Under the pieces are notes generated by a model that saw only the letters and a program-made list of their open reading frames with translations, was not told where the DNA came from and ran no database searches. A DNA stretch of 5,834 bases from Propionibacteriaceae bacterium (GTDB lineage: Bacteria; Actinomycetota; Actinomycetes; Propionibacteriales; Propionibacteriaceae), in contig WRJP01000114.1 in assembly GCA_009778535.1 (NCBI GenBank), positions 1 to 5,834 on the forward strand, written 5' to 3'. A program made the translations under genes and the position numbers. Positions 1 through 5,834 of this stretch are shown one piece after another. Numbering within the stretch: the first letter of the stretch is position 1; every line of letters starts with the position of its first letter.

Positions 1-825
1 TACCGCTGGGATTCCTAACGTGAAGCCGATTGCTCTGGCGCCTTCGGTCACATCGGCAGCTTCAACCAGCGCTTGCGTTTGCGGGTCAGCAACGTTATAC
101 ACTGCGCTAGCCTGCACCCGCTGGTAAATCTGGCCTTTGTCATAGGCGTAGGCATCAAGCGCCGAAGTAGTCCGTCCTGCCCAAGCAGCCGGATCGGCAT
201 ACCATTCCAGGTGATCAGGATGCACATTCAGCACTGCCGCTGAATGGAATGAGACCGAGTTAATCCAGTGCAACTGAAAGCTGGACAGCTCAACCGCAAG
301 AACGTCGTAGCTGGTTTCGTCCAACACTGCCTCAGTGATCGGACGTCCAATGTTACCGACAGCCGCCACCTGAAGCCCTGCTGCTTGCAGCATCGCTTCG
401 AGCATATTAACGGTGGTGGTTTTTCCATTCGTGCCGGTGACCGCCAGCATTGGCACGACACGATCTGGTTGCATCAGCCGCCAAGCCAACTCAACTTCGC
501 TCCAGATAGGAATTTCACGGCAGAACGCACCTTGGAGCAGTTCGTTGTCGGGGTGCCAACCTGGCGAAGCAATAACTAAATCTGCATCCGGAAAATCTAA
601 TGCCGAAGACCCTGCCCCAAGCCGGATTTGCGCATCCAAGATTTCTAGGATTGTTGCTTTTTCTTGGTTTTGCGACGAGTCGCTATCATCCACGACCAAT
701 ACTTGCGCCCCAAATTCCAGTAAGGCTGCCGCTGCCGCATACCCCGATGCCCCGATTCCGGCAACAACAACTTTTACCTGCGACCAATCGGATATGCGGT
801 TGAAAGCTGCCAGTGAACCTTTCAT
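1..825 (-). CDS. murD: UDP-N-acetylmuramoyl-L-alanine--D-glutamate ligase MurD, N-terminal part
   Basis: MurD adds D-Glu to UDP-MurNAc-L-Ala in the cytoplasm using ATP. The frame reads 275 codons without a stop to the left edge, so the C-terminal third (roughly 170-220 residues) is outside the window. The N-terminal UDP-binding domain contains VVVAGIGASGYAAAAAL (19-35). The ATP-binding domain has the P-loop VTGTNGKTTT (129-138, Lys135), NIGRP (158-162), ELSSFQL (179-185) and NVHPDHLEWY (200-209, His205). The likely carbamylated lysine is Lys230 in YDKGQIY. The distance from His205 to that lysine is about ten residues longer than in most MurD proteins I know. The ATG at 825 overlaps the mraY TGA as ATGA. 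Upstream only a weak purine-rich GAGTGGA is seen, so expression probably depends on coupling to mraY. Confidence 0.95.
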   Translation of the reverse strand, partial: MKGSLAAFNRISDWSQVKVVVAGIGASGYAAAAALLEFGAQVLVVDDSDSSQNQEKATILEILDAQIRLGAGSSALDFPDADLVIASPGWHPDNELLQGAFCREIPIWSEVELAWRLMQPDRVVPMLAVTGTNGKTTTVNMLEAMLQAAGLQVAAVGNIGRPITEAVLDETSYDVLAVELSSFQLHWINSVSFHSAAVLNVHPDHLEWYADPAAWAGRTTSALDAYAYDKGQIYQRVQASAVYNVADPQTQALVEAADVTEGARAIGFTLGIPAV

Positions 826-1913
826 CGCAAAATCGTCCACTCAGCGTAGAAAAGCCCAACACCTAACGCTGAACATAATCCTCCTACTATCCAGAACCTA
901 ATCACGATCGTCACCTCAGCCCATCCCAGCAACCCAAAATGATGTTGCAGTGGTGCCATCTTGAACAGTCGCTTACCTCCGCTGAGCTTAAAAAAGCCCA
1001 CCTGCAATGCCACGCTCAACGTGATGACCAAGAAAAGTCCGGCCACAATCAGCATCAGCAATTCAGTTCTAGTCAGAACCGACAAAGCAGCAAAAGCCGC
1101 GCCGATGGCTAGTGATCCCGTGTCCCCTAAGAAGATTTTGGCTGGGCTGGCATTCCACCACAAAAAACCAAACAAGGCTCCAGCGAGCGCCAAAGAGACC
1201 ACCGCCAGATCATAGGGGTCACGCACTTCGTAGCATTGCTGGGAAGTTGCTGACCAGATGCAGGCTTGGTTGTACTGCCAAATATTGATTATTGCGTAGC
1301 AGATGAAAACGAACGACGCGGCACCACTCGCCAACCCGTCTAGCCCGTCGGTCAAGTTCACCGCATTCGACCAGGAGATTACGATGAAAGTTATCCAAAG
1401 AACGGCAAGCGCCAGCGGTAGTTGCAGCCAACTGATGTCTCGCAGAAATGACACCGCCGTTGATGCAGGTGTCATTCCGCGTTCATTGGGGAAAAAGAAC
1501 ACCAAGATTCCGAAAGCGAGCGCTACCAGGATTTGCAGTCCAAGTTTCGCCTTGGAATGCAATCCCAAGCTGCGGGCTTTGGAGATTTTTATCCAATCGT
1601 CTACGAAGCCTACCAATCCCATGCCTACCAGCACTCCCAGCGCAAGCAGTCCGCTTGCAGTAGGAGGTGCCGCTTGAGCGGTGGAACGCATCAACCAGGT
1701 AATAAGATGGGCTAGGAAGTATCCCAATACTGTCGCTACTATCACCACGATGCCACCCATCGTGGGAGTACCACGCTTAGTGTGATGCGAGGTGGGACCA
1801 TCGTCTCGGATGAACTGTCCGTAACCGCGTTTCACCAAGAAGGCTATGGCAAATCTGGTACCGAATAAGGTAACCAATAAAGAGATGCCGCCCGCAATCA
1901 GTATGTTAATCAT
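822..1913 (-). CDS. mraY: Phospho-N-acetylmuramoyl-pentapeptide-transferase MraY
   Basis: MraY is a polytopic membrane enzyme that transfers phospho-MurNAc-pentapeptide from UDP to undecaprenyl phosphate, forming lipid I at the inner face of the membrane. The protein has 363 residues, full length, with hydrophobic segments throughout that fit the ten-helix family fold. Cytoplasmic active-site motifs are present: GPTSHHTKRGTPTMGG (39-54), VDDWIK (104-109, Asp105/Asp106), NAVNLTDGLDGLASG (183-197), NASPAKIFLGDTGS (254-267, Asp264) and PLQHHFGLLGW (321-331, His324/His325). The extracytoplasmic loop after the NLTDGLDG helix contains Cys218 and Cys227 ahead of VRDPYDLA, an actinobacterial-looking feature. 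The ATG at 1913 overlaps the murF stop, and the TGA at 824-822 overlaps the murD ATG, so the gene sits within a coupled translation chain. No key residue is missing. Confidence 0.97.
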   Translation of the reverse strand: MINILIAGGISLLVTLFGTRFAIAFLVKRGYGQFIRDDGPTSHHTKRGTPTMGGIVVIVATVLGYFLAHLITWLMRSTAQAAPPTASGLLALGVLVGMGLVGFVDDWIKISKARSLGLHSKAKLGLQILVALAFGILVFFFPNERGMTPASTAVSFLRDISWLQLPLALAVLWITFIVISWSNAVNLTDGLDGLASGAASFVFICYAIINIWQYNQACIWSATSQQCYEVRDPYDLAVVSLALAGALFGFLWWNASPAKIFLGDTGSLAIGAAFAALSVLTRTELLMLIVAGLFLVITLSVALQVGFFKLSGGKRLFKMAPLQHHFGLLGWAEVTIVIRFWIVGGLCSALGVGLFYAEWTILR

Positions 1914-3313
1914 GCCTGCAATGCTCCCAAGCGCTTCACTACGTTCTCCAACGCTATTGCCCGTGATGCTTTTACCAGTACTACGTCGTTTTGGCTGGCA
2001 AAAGAATCAACTAATGCTACAGCTTCTTCCGTATTTGCAGCGGCTACCGCGCGGGCTCCGGCGCTCATTGCTCCGGCTACTAACTGATCGCGCTGATCTC
2101 CCAACGCAACCAGCAGGTCAATACCAAGCTGAGCGGCAAATTCACCCACCGCATAATGGGCTGCTGGCGTGATCTCACCTAATTCCAACATGTCACCCAG
2201 CACCGCTATCAACTTTCCGCCATCTGGGCGTAGCCCAGCTAAGGTACGCAGTCCGGCTCGCATCGAGTCAGGATTTGCGTTGTACGCATCGTTGATGATT
2301 GTCAACCCGTTTGGGTTTGAAGACATTTCCATTCGCCACTTTGAACGGACAACCGCTTTGTTCAAAGCTGCGATGGCCGTCTCAAATTCGAGGCCAGCAG
2401 TCAAGGCCGCCCCCACCGCAGCTAAAGCATTTGAGATTTGATGTCGCCCAACTACCTGTAGCTTCACATGAGCTTTAGCTTCAACCATGCCGCTTATCTG
2501 GACGTTAAAGCTGAAGCGTTGCTGCTCGTCAGCGGTGCAATCTGTCGCATAGAGGCGAAGTGTCCCTACCGTAGGTTCAGCGTGTGCGGAAAATGTCGCG
2601 AGTTTGGCAGCAGTCAACTCTTGCATCGCTAGAACGCGGTGATCATCAGCATTGAGCACCGCCCAATTCTGCGCAGCTTGCACTAACTCGCCTTTGCCGC
2701 GAGCAACGTCTTCGATAGTTCCAAACTCACTCAGGTGAACTTGCCCGACGTTTAACACAACCGCAGTATCGACGGGGACGATCTGTGCAAGTGCGGCGAT
2801 GTGGCCAATCCCGCGTGACCCGAATTCTGAAACCAAGAAACGGGTTTTTGAGGTGATCCTCGTGGCAGTGAGTGGAACGCCGATCTCATTGTTAAACGAG
2901 CCTACCGGAGCTACTGTCTCCCCATCAGTTTCCAAAATCTGACTCAACAAATCCTTTGTCGAGGTCTTTCCCGACGACCCAGTGACCGCAAGACTCCAGG
3001 TCTGTCTTGCCCGCGCCGCCTCGACCAAATATGAAGCCAGATTCGTCAACCCAACCAGCGGGTCGGCAACCACGATCACTGGTATCGGAAGTTCCAGCTC
3101 CTGCTTTACCAGAACTGCCGCCGCTCCCCTAGCAATCGCATCAGTGATGAAATTGTGGCCATCTGTCTTTTCTCCGCCTAGCGCAACGAAGATGGCTCCC
3201 GGCGTAACCAACCGCGAGTCAATTTCTACAGCAGAACCGACAAGGGTTTCCGGGTCTCCAATCAATTTTCCTTGGCAGGCACTAGCAACCTCCCCGGCGC
3301 TGAGAATATCCAT
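1910..3313 (-). CDS. murF: UDP-N-acetylmuramoyl-tripeptide--D-alanyl-D-alanine ligase MurF
   Basis: MurF joins D-Ala-D-Ala to the UDP-MurNAc-tripeptide in an ATP-dependent reaction, the last cytoplasmic step of the pentapeptide precursor. The protein has 467 residues, normal for the family. The N-terminal domain carries EIDSRLVTPGAIFVALGG (30-47). The central ATP domain has the P-loop TGSSGKTSTKDLL (111-123, Lys116), FNNEIGVPLT (140-149), EFGSRGIGHI (163-172) and NVGQVHLSEFG (188-198). The C-terminal domain has GRHQISNALAA (289-299), NDAYNANPDSM (341-351) and LGDMLELG (372-379). A longer reading from TTG at 3349 would add 12 residues lying inside the end of murE. The ATG at 3313 is preferred because the family's N-terminus starts near MDILSAGEVA and TGATG forms a one-base stop/start overlap with murE, which suggests translational coupling. 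The TGA overlaps the mraY ATG as ATGA. Confidence 0.97.
   Translation of the reverse strand: MDILSAGEVASACQGKLIGDPETLVGSAVEIDSRLVTPGAIFVALGGEKTDGHNFITDAIARGAAAVLVKQELELPIPVIVVADPLVGLTNLASYLVEAARARQTWSLAVTGSSGKTSTKDLLSQILETDGETVAPVGSFNNEIGVPLTATRITSKTRFLVSEFGSRGIGHIAALAQIVPVDTAVVLNVGQVHLSEFGTIEDVARGKGELVQAAQNWAVLNADDHRVLAMQELTAAKLATFSAHAEPTVGTLRLYATDCTADEQQRFSFNVQISGMVEAKAHVKLQVVGRHQISNALAAVGAALTAGLEFETAIAALNKAVVRSKWRMEMSSNPNGLTIINDAYNANPDSMRAGLRTLAGLRPDGGKLIAVLGDMLELGEITPAAHYAVGEFAAQLGIDLLVALGDQRDQLVAGAMSAGARAVAAANTEEAVALVDSFASQNDVVLVKASRAIALENVVKRLGALQA
1924..1928 (-). promoter_or_regulatory. Probable Shine-Dalgarno sequence for mraY
   Basis: The minus strand reads GGGAG inside the last codons of murF, 10 bases before the mraY ATG at 1913. 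The spacing matches that proposed for murE. It is a short match, and coupling through the ATGA overlap may matter more than this site. Confidence 0.4.
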
Positions 3314-4800
3314 CACTGCCCCATCTCGGCAGCACTGCCGTGTGCCCAAAGTTGTGTCGCAACGTCAACATCGTCAAATGGCAGTATCTCATCGCGTACT
3401 ATCTGCCCGCTTTCATGACCTTTGCCTAAGATAGCAATCCAATCTTCTAGGCGCGCCAAATCCAGTGCCAGCGCTATCGCTTCGCGCCGGTCTCCGCATT
3501 CAATCACCTGCGCACCGCTGACTTTCGCTCCCCGTTGCGCCCCGGTCAAGACCTGTGCTCGGATAGACCCAGGATCCTCACTGCGCGGGTTGTCGTCTGT
3601 GACAATCACCACATCTGCGTTAAGAGCTGCCACTTGACCCATCGGTTGCCTTTTTTCGCGGTCTCGATCTCCACCGCAACCTAAAACTGCAATCCGGCGA
3701 GTTTTTGGCAGCGAACTCAGCGCTTGGGTCACCGTTTCGGGAGTATGTGCAAAATCCACAACCAGATTTGGGGCGCCAGCCCCCAAAGAAACCCGCTGCA
3801 TTCGACCTGGAATCTGTACCTTTTCCAACCCCGGAAGCGCAGCTTCCAAACTCACCTCAACCTGATCGAACATCGCAGCAGCTAGCAGTGCGTTTTTGAC
3901 ATTGAAATCGCCTAATAGACTCAAAGCAAAGTCGTGAACACCGGTAGGTGTTTTCAATTGCAATCTTCTTCGCCCGTCGTTAGTGTCTGAAAGCGAAGTA
4001 ATAGTGTAGTCAGCATCGCCTTTGCTGGAAAACGTGACTAAACGAACCTTATTTGCCTGACGAATCTGCTCCGCGAGACAGGCTCCATACGGGTCAGCTA
4101 TGTTCACCACAGCGCATTGGGTGTACGCGGACGTGAACAACTCGGCTTTGGCCTGAAAGTAGCCCTGTATATCTTGGTGGTAGTCAAAGTGATCGTGACC
4201 CAGATTAGTGAAACCCGCCACCTGGAAACCTATTTCAGCGATGCGAGCCTGCGAAATCGCGTGTGATGAAACTTCCATCGCAACTGCATCCGCACCCATA
4301 GTGCGCAGCTGAGCCAACAAGTCCTGTAAATCTGGCGATTCTGGAGTGGTAACAGTGCTGCGTTGCATCGTGATTTTCTGGTTTTCAAAGAAAAAACCCA
4401 TTGTTCCTATGGTTCCCACCCGCCGTCCAACTGCGGCAAGCCCAGCCTCCAACAAAGCTACAGTGCTGGTTTTCCCAGCAGTACCGGTAACTCCCAACAT
4501 TAAAAGTGCATCGGCAGGGCGGCCATATAATTCAGCAGCAACAGCCGCCATCACCGCCCGCGGGTTCGCAACTGTCAGCACCGGAATGCCAACTTCTCCT
4601 GCAAGCTGCGCCCCAGCCACGTCTGTCAATACCGCTATGGCTCCAGCCACCACAGCTTGGGCAATAAAGTTTGCGCCATGCGTGGTAGTTCCAGGGAGTG
4701 CGACGTAGAGCCAGCCTGGTTGAACTCGACGCGAATCCAAGGTGACACCACTAATGGAAGGGAGCATTTCGACTACACGCGATGCCGAGACTTCGCTCAT
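3313..4800 (-). CDS. murE: UDP-N-acetylmuramoyl-L-alanyl-D-glutamate--diamino acid ligase MurE
   Basis: This cytoplasmic ATP-dependent ligase adds the third stem-peptide residue, meso-diaminopimelate or L-Lys/L-Orn, to UDP-MurNAc-L-Ala-D-Glu. The protein has 495 residues, the usual MurE size. The N-terminal UDP-substrate domain has DSRRVQPGWLYVALPG at 22-37. The ATP-binding domain has the P-loop GTAGKTS (106-112, Lys110; the common form is GTNGKTT), TTPE (151-154), EVSSHAI (176-182), NLGHDHFDYH (199-208) and the probable carbamylated Lys218 in YFQAKAELF. The C-terminal domain has FAHTPE (350-355), GCGGDRDREKR (374-384), DNPRSEDP (403-410) and GKGHESGQ (459-466). DNPR is the signature usually tied to meso-DAP enzymes. 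The frame stays open upstream to a GTG at 4845 (510 residues) and an ATG at 4809 (507), but Shine-Dalgarno spacing supports 4800. The TGA overlaps the murF ATG by one base. Confidence 0.96.
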   Translation of the reverse strand: MSEVSASRVVEMLPSISGVTLDSRRVQPGWLYVALPGTTTHGANFIAQAVVAGAIAVLTDVAGAQLAGEVGIPVLTVANPRAVMAAVAAELYGRPADALLMLGVTGTAGKTSTVALLEAGLAAVGRRVGTIGTMGFFFENQKITMQRSTVTTPESPDLQDLLAQLRTMGADAVAMEVSSHAISQARIAEIGFQVAGFTNLGHDHFDYHQDIQGYFQAKAELFTSAYTQCAVVNIADPYGACLAEQIRQANKVRLVTFSSKGDADYTITSLSDTNDGRRRLQLKTPTGVHDFALSLLGDFNVKNALLAAAMFDQVEVSLEAALPGLEKVQIPGRMQRVSLGAGAPNLVVDFAHTPETVTQALSSLPKTRRIAVLGCGGDRDREKRQPMGQVAALNADVVIVTDDNPRSEDPGSIRAQVLTGAQRGAKVSGAQVIECGDRREAIALALDLARLEDWIAILGKGHESGQIVRDEILPFDDVDVATQLWAHGSAAEMGQ

Positions 4801-4863
4801 CTGGCTCATTCCTCCCTGTCTTAATTCTGAACACCTATCTGACACCCTAGCTAATCTGAGCCC
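4801..4863 (-). other. ftsI-murE intergenic spacer
   Basis: This is the only non-coding stretch in the window, 63 bases between the ftsI stop and the preferred murE start. On the minus strand it carries three TCAGA words, starting at about 4859, 4842 and 4830, and the murE ribosome binding site. I see no convincing -35/-10 pair and no hairpin followed by a T-run. Simple read-through from ftsI into murE is the default reading. Confidence 0.6.
4810..4817 (-). promoter_or_regulatory. Shine-Dalgarno sequence for murE
   Basis: The minus strand reads AGGGAGGA here, with a GGAGG core at 4815-4811. It sits 10 bases before the ATG at 4800 but only 1 base before the ATG at 4809, which is too close for initiation. 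It lies downstream of the GTG at 4845. The site therefore favours 4800 as the murE start. Confidence 0.7.
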
Positions 4864-5834
4864 TCACTTCGGAGGAAATATCGGCAGCTTAGGGGATTCC
4901 TGCCCTGATGGCCGTACCGCATAGCGTTGTAATGCAAGGCTCATGATGTCTTGATAAACAGGACCGGCAGCTTCTTGGCCAGAAGTTTCGGTTTGAGGAT
5001 CATCAATCACAATGTAGGTCAACAATTGGGGGTCTTCTATCGGCGCTACCCCAACGACTGAAGAAATAAACCCTTTGTAACAGCGACAGCTATTATCAAA
5101 TTTCTTTGTGGTTCCTGTCTTGGTTCCGGTGCGATACCCGGGGATGTCGAACACATCAGAGACGGTGTTCACTTGCATGGCTTCCATCAGCGAAAGAACT
5201 TGTTCCGCAGCTTCTTCGCTGACTACGCGGTGCGAGGTCTGCGGTGTTAACTCCTCCACATTGCCTTCGGAATCAGTACGATATTGCAGAAGATATGGCT
5301 GGTTGTAGACTCCCCCATTCGCAATAGCTGCAATGGCGGCAGCTTCTTGAATTGCCGTCACTGCAACCCCGCTACCTCCAAAAGCTACTCCATCACGGGT
5401 ATAGTCCGGAAAATCGTTATTCGGGAGAATTCCAACTGATTCACCCGGTAGCCCAATTCCGGTCTTTTGCCCTAGTCCGAATGATTTGTAGTAGTTCAGC
5501 AGGGCATTCTTGTCCATCTTGCGCGATAGCAGCACTGTTCCAACATTAGAAGATTTGGCGAAGATTCCGCGCACATAGACATCTACTTTTCCATGCCTCC
5601 AAGCATCTCCGATCTGGTAGTTCCCGCTCTTTACGGTAGCCGGCAGTTTTATTACGTCCTCAGGTTTCACGATTCCAGCATCGAACAGTGCGGAAAAAGT
5701 CAGCGCTTTCTGCACCGAACCCGGGGTATAAGGATCAGTAATCGCACGGTTCCCAATATCTTCTGGATTGGCGTCTCCCACACGATTAGGGTCAAAACTC
5801 GGATAGTTGGCCATTGCCAGCACTGACCCGTCTT
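4864..5834 (-). CDS. ftsI: FtsI/PbpB-type septal peptidoglycan transpeptidase (class B PBP), C-terminal part
   Basis: This is the transpeptidase domain of the division-specific penicillin-binding protein. It crosslinks stem peptides outside the membrane at the septum. The reading frame is open to the right edge, so the N-terminus is missing: the cytoplasmic tail, membrane anchor and dimerisation domain, probably about 250-300 residues. The fragment has 322 residues, counted from the first whole codon at 5832. It opens with DGSVLAMANYPSFDPN, a typical class B PBP segment. Catalytic boxes appear in the right order: SVQK at residues 39-42 (nucleophile Ser39, Lys42), SSN at 94-96, and KTGT at 238-241. 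The residue before the KTGT Lys is Thr, where Gly is usual, and the box lies in a short tandem repeat. Two cysteines (249 and 251) follow it. The protein ends in a proline-rich tail (KLPIFPPK) with no PASTA repeats. The GTG at 5823 is internal and not a start. The position upstream of murE fits ftsI rather than another class B PBP. Confidence 0.95.
   Translation of the reverse strand, partial: DGSVLAMANYPSFDPNRVGDANPEDIGNRAITDPYTPGSVQKALTFSALFDAGIVKPEDVIKLPATVKSGNYQIGDAWRHGKVDVYVRGIFAKSSNVGTVLLSRKMDKNALLNYYKSFGLGQKTGIGLPGESVGILPNNDFPDYTRDGVAFGGSGVAVTAIQEAAAIAAIANGGVYNQPYLLQYRTDSEGNVEELTPQTSHRVVSEEAAEQVLSLMEAMQVNTVSDVFDIPGYRTGTKTGTTKKFDNSCRCYKGFISSVVGVAPIEDPQLLTYIVIDDPQTETSGQEAAGPVYQDIMSLALQRYAVRPSGQESPKLPIFPPK

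Noticed and set aside
268..579. Plus-strand open frame opposite murD
   Set aside because: It lies fully inside the intact murD frame, resembles no known family and is a shadow of the coding strand.
413..901. 162-codon plus-strand open frame opposite murD and the end of mraY
   Set aside because: It spans the mraY/murD junction on the opposite strand. The composition looks like an antisense shadow (Ser/Ala/Thr rich) and there is no recognisable domain.
1161..1167. T TTT TTG heptamer in the mraY frame, matching a -1 frameshift slippery pattern
   Set aside because: It falls in the FLWWN coding stretch of a conserved membrane segment. The zero frame continues to a full-length MraY, and I saw no meaningful product in the shifted frame.
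1303..1677. Plus-strand open frame opposite mraY
   Set aside because: mraY is conserved throughout this stretch. The antisense product has no recognisable features.
3314..3349. TTG-initiated 12-residue N-terminal extension of murF
   Set aside because: It lies inside murE, uses a rare start, and the family's N-terminus aligns with the ATG at 3313.
2982..3434. 150-codon plus-strand open frame opposite the murE/murF junction
   Set aside because: It is antisense to two well-supported genes, with no known motif.
4346..4708. Plus-strand open frame opposite murE
   Set aside because: It is Ala/Pro/Thr-rich and antisense to the conserved N-terminal and P-loop part of murE.
1..5834. Possible mobile element, phage, defence system or CRISPR insertion
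   Set aside because: Genes are contiguous in canonical dcw order with overlapping junctions. No transposase-like frame, inverted terminal repeats or spaced direct repeats were seen.

Overview
The window is a segment of a bacterial dcw (division and cell wall) cluster. All real genes lie on the minus strand. In transcription order, from high to low coordinates, they are: the 3' part of ftsI (transpeptidase PBP, cut by the right edge), murE, murF, mraY, and the 5' part of murD (cut by the left edge). Coding density is essentially complete. The only gap is 63 bases between ftsI and murE. The other three junctions are stop/start overlaps: TGATG at murE/murF, and ATGA at both murF/mraY and mraY/murD.

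Gene order and protein features suggest an actinobacterium. These include the MraY extracytoplasmic loop with two cysteines before a VRDPYDLA stretch, the DNPRSEDP motif in MurE, and an FtsI without PASTA repeats. Base composition looks close to 50% GC by eye, which is low for that phylum. A moderate-GC member of the Actinomycetaceae is my best guess, but this is inference and no taxon is proven.

The genes form one pathway. MurD adds D-Glu to UDP-MurNAc-L-Ala. MurE adds the third-position diamino acid. MurF adds D-Ala-D-Ala. MraY then transfers phospho-MurNAc-pentapeptide to undecaprenyl phosphate to make lipid I. FtsI crosslinks the finished polymer at the division septum. Expected neighbours outside the window, from general dcw synteny, are rsmH/ftsL-type genes beyond the right edge and ftsW/murG/murC/ftsQ/ftsZ beyond the left edge.

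I find no RNA gene, mobile element, CRISPR array, terminator or clearly foreign gene. No new system is visible. Points worth a second look are local: a 12-base tandem repeat that creates the FtsI KTG box, a longer-than-usual spacer in the MurD active site, third-residue specificity of MurE, cysteine pairs in exported loops, and start-site choices for murE and murF.
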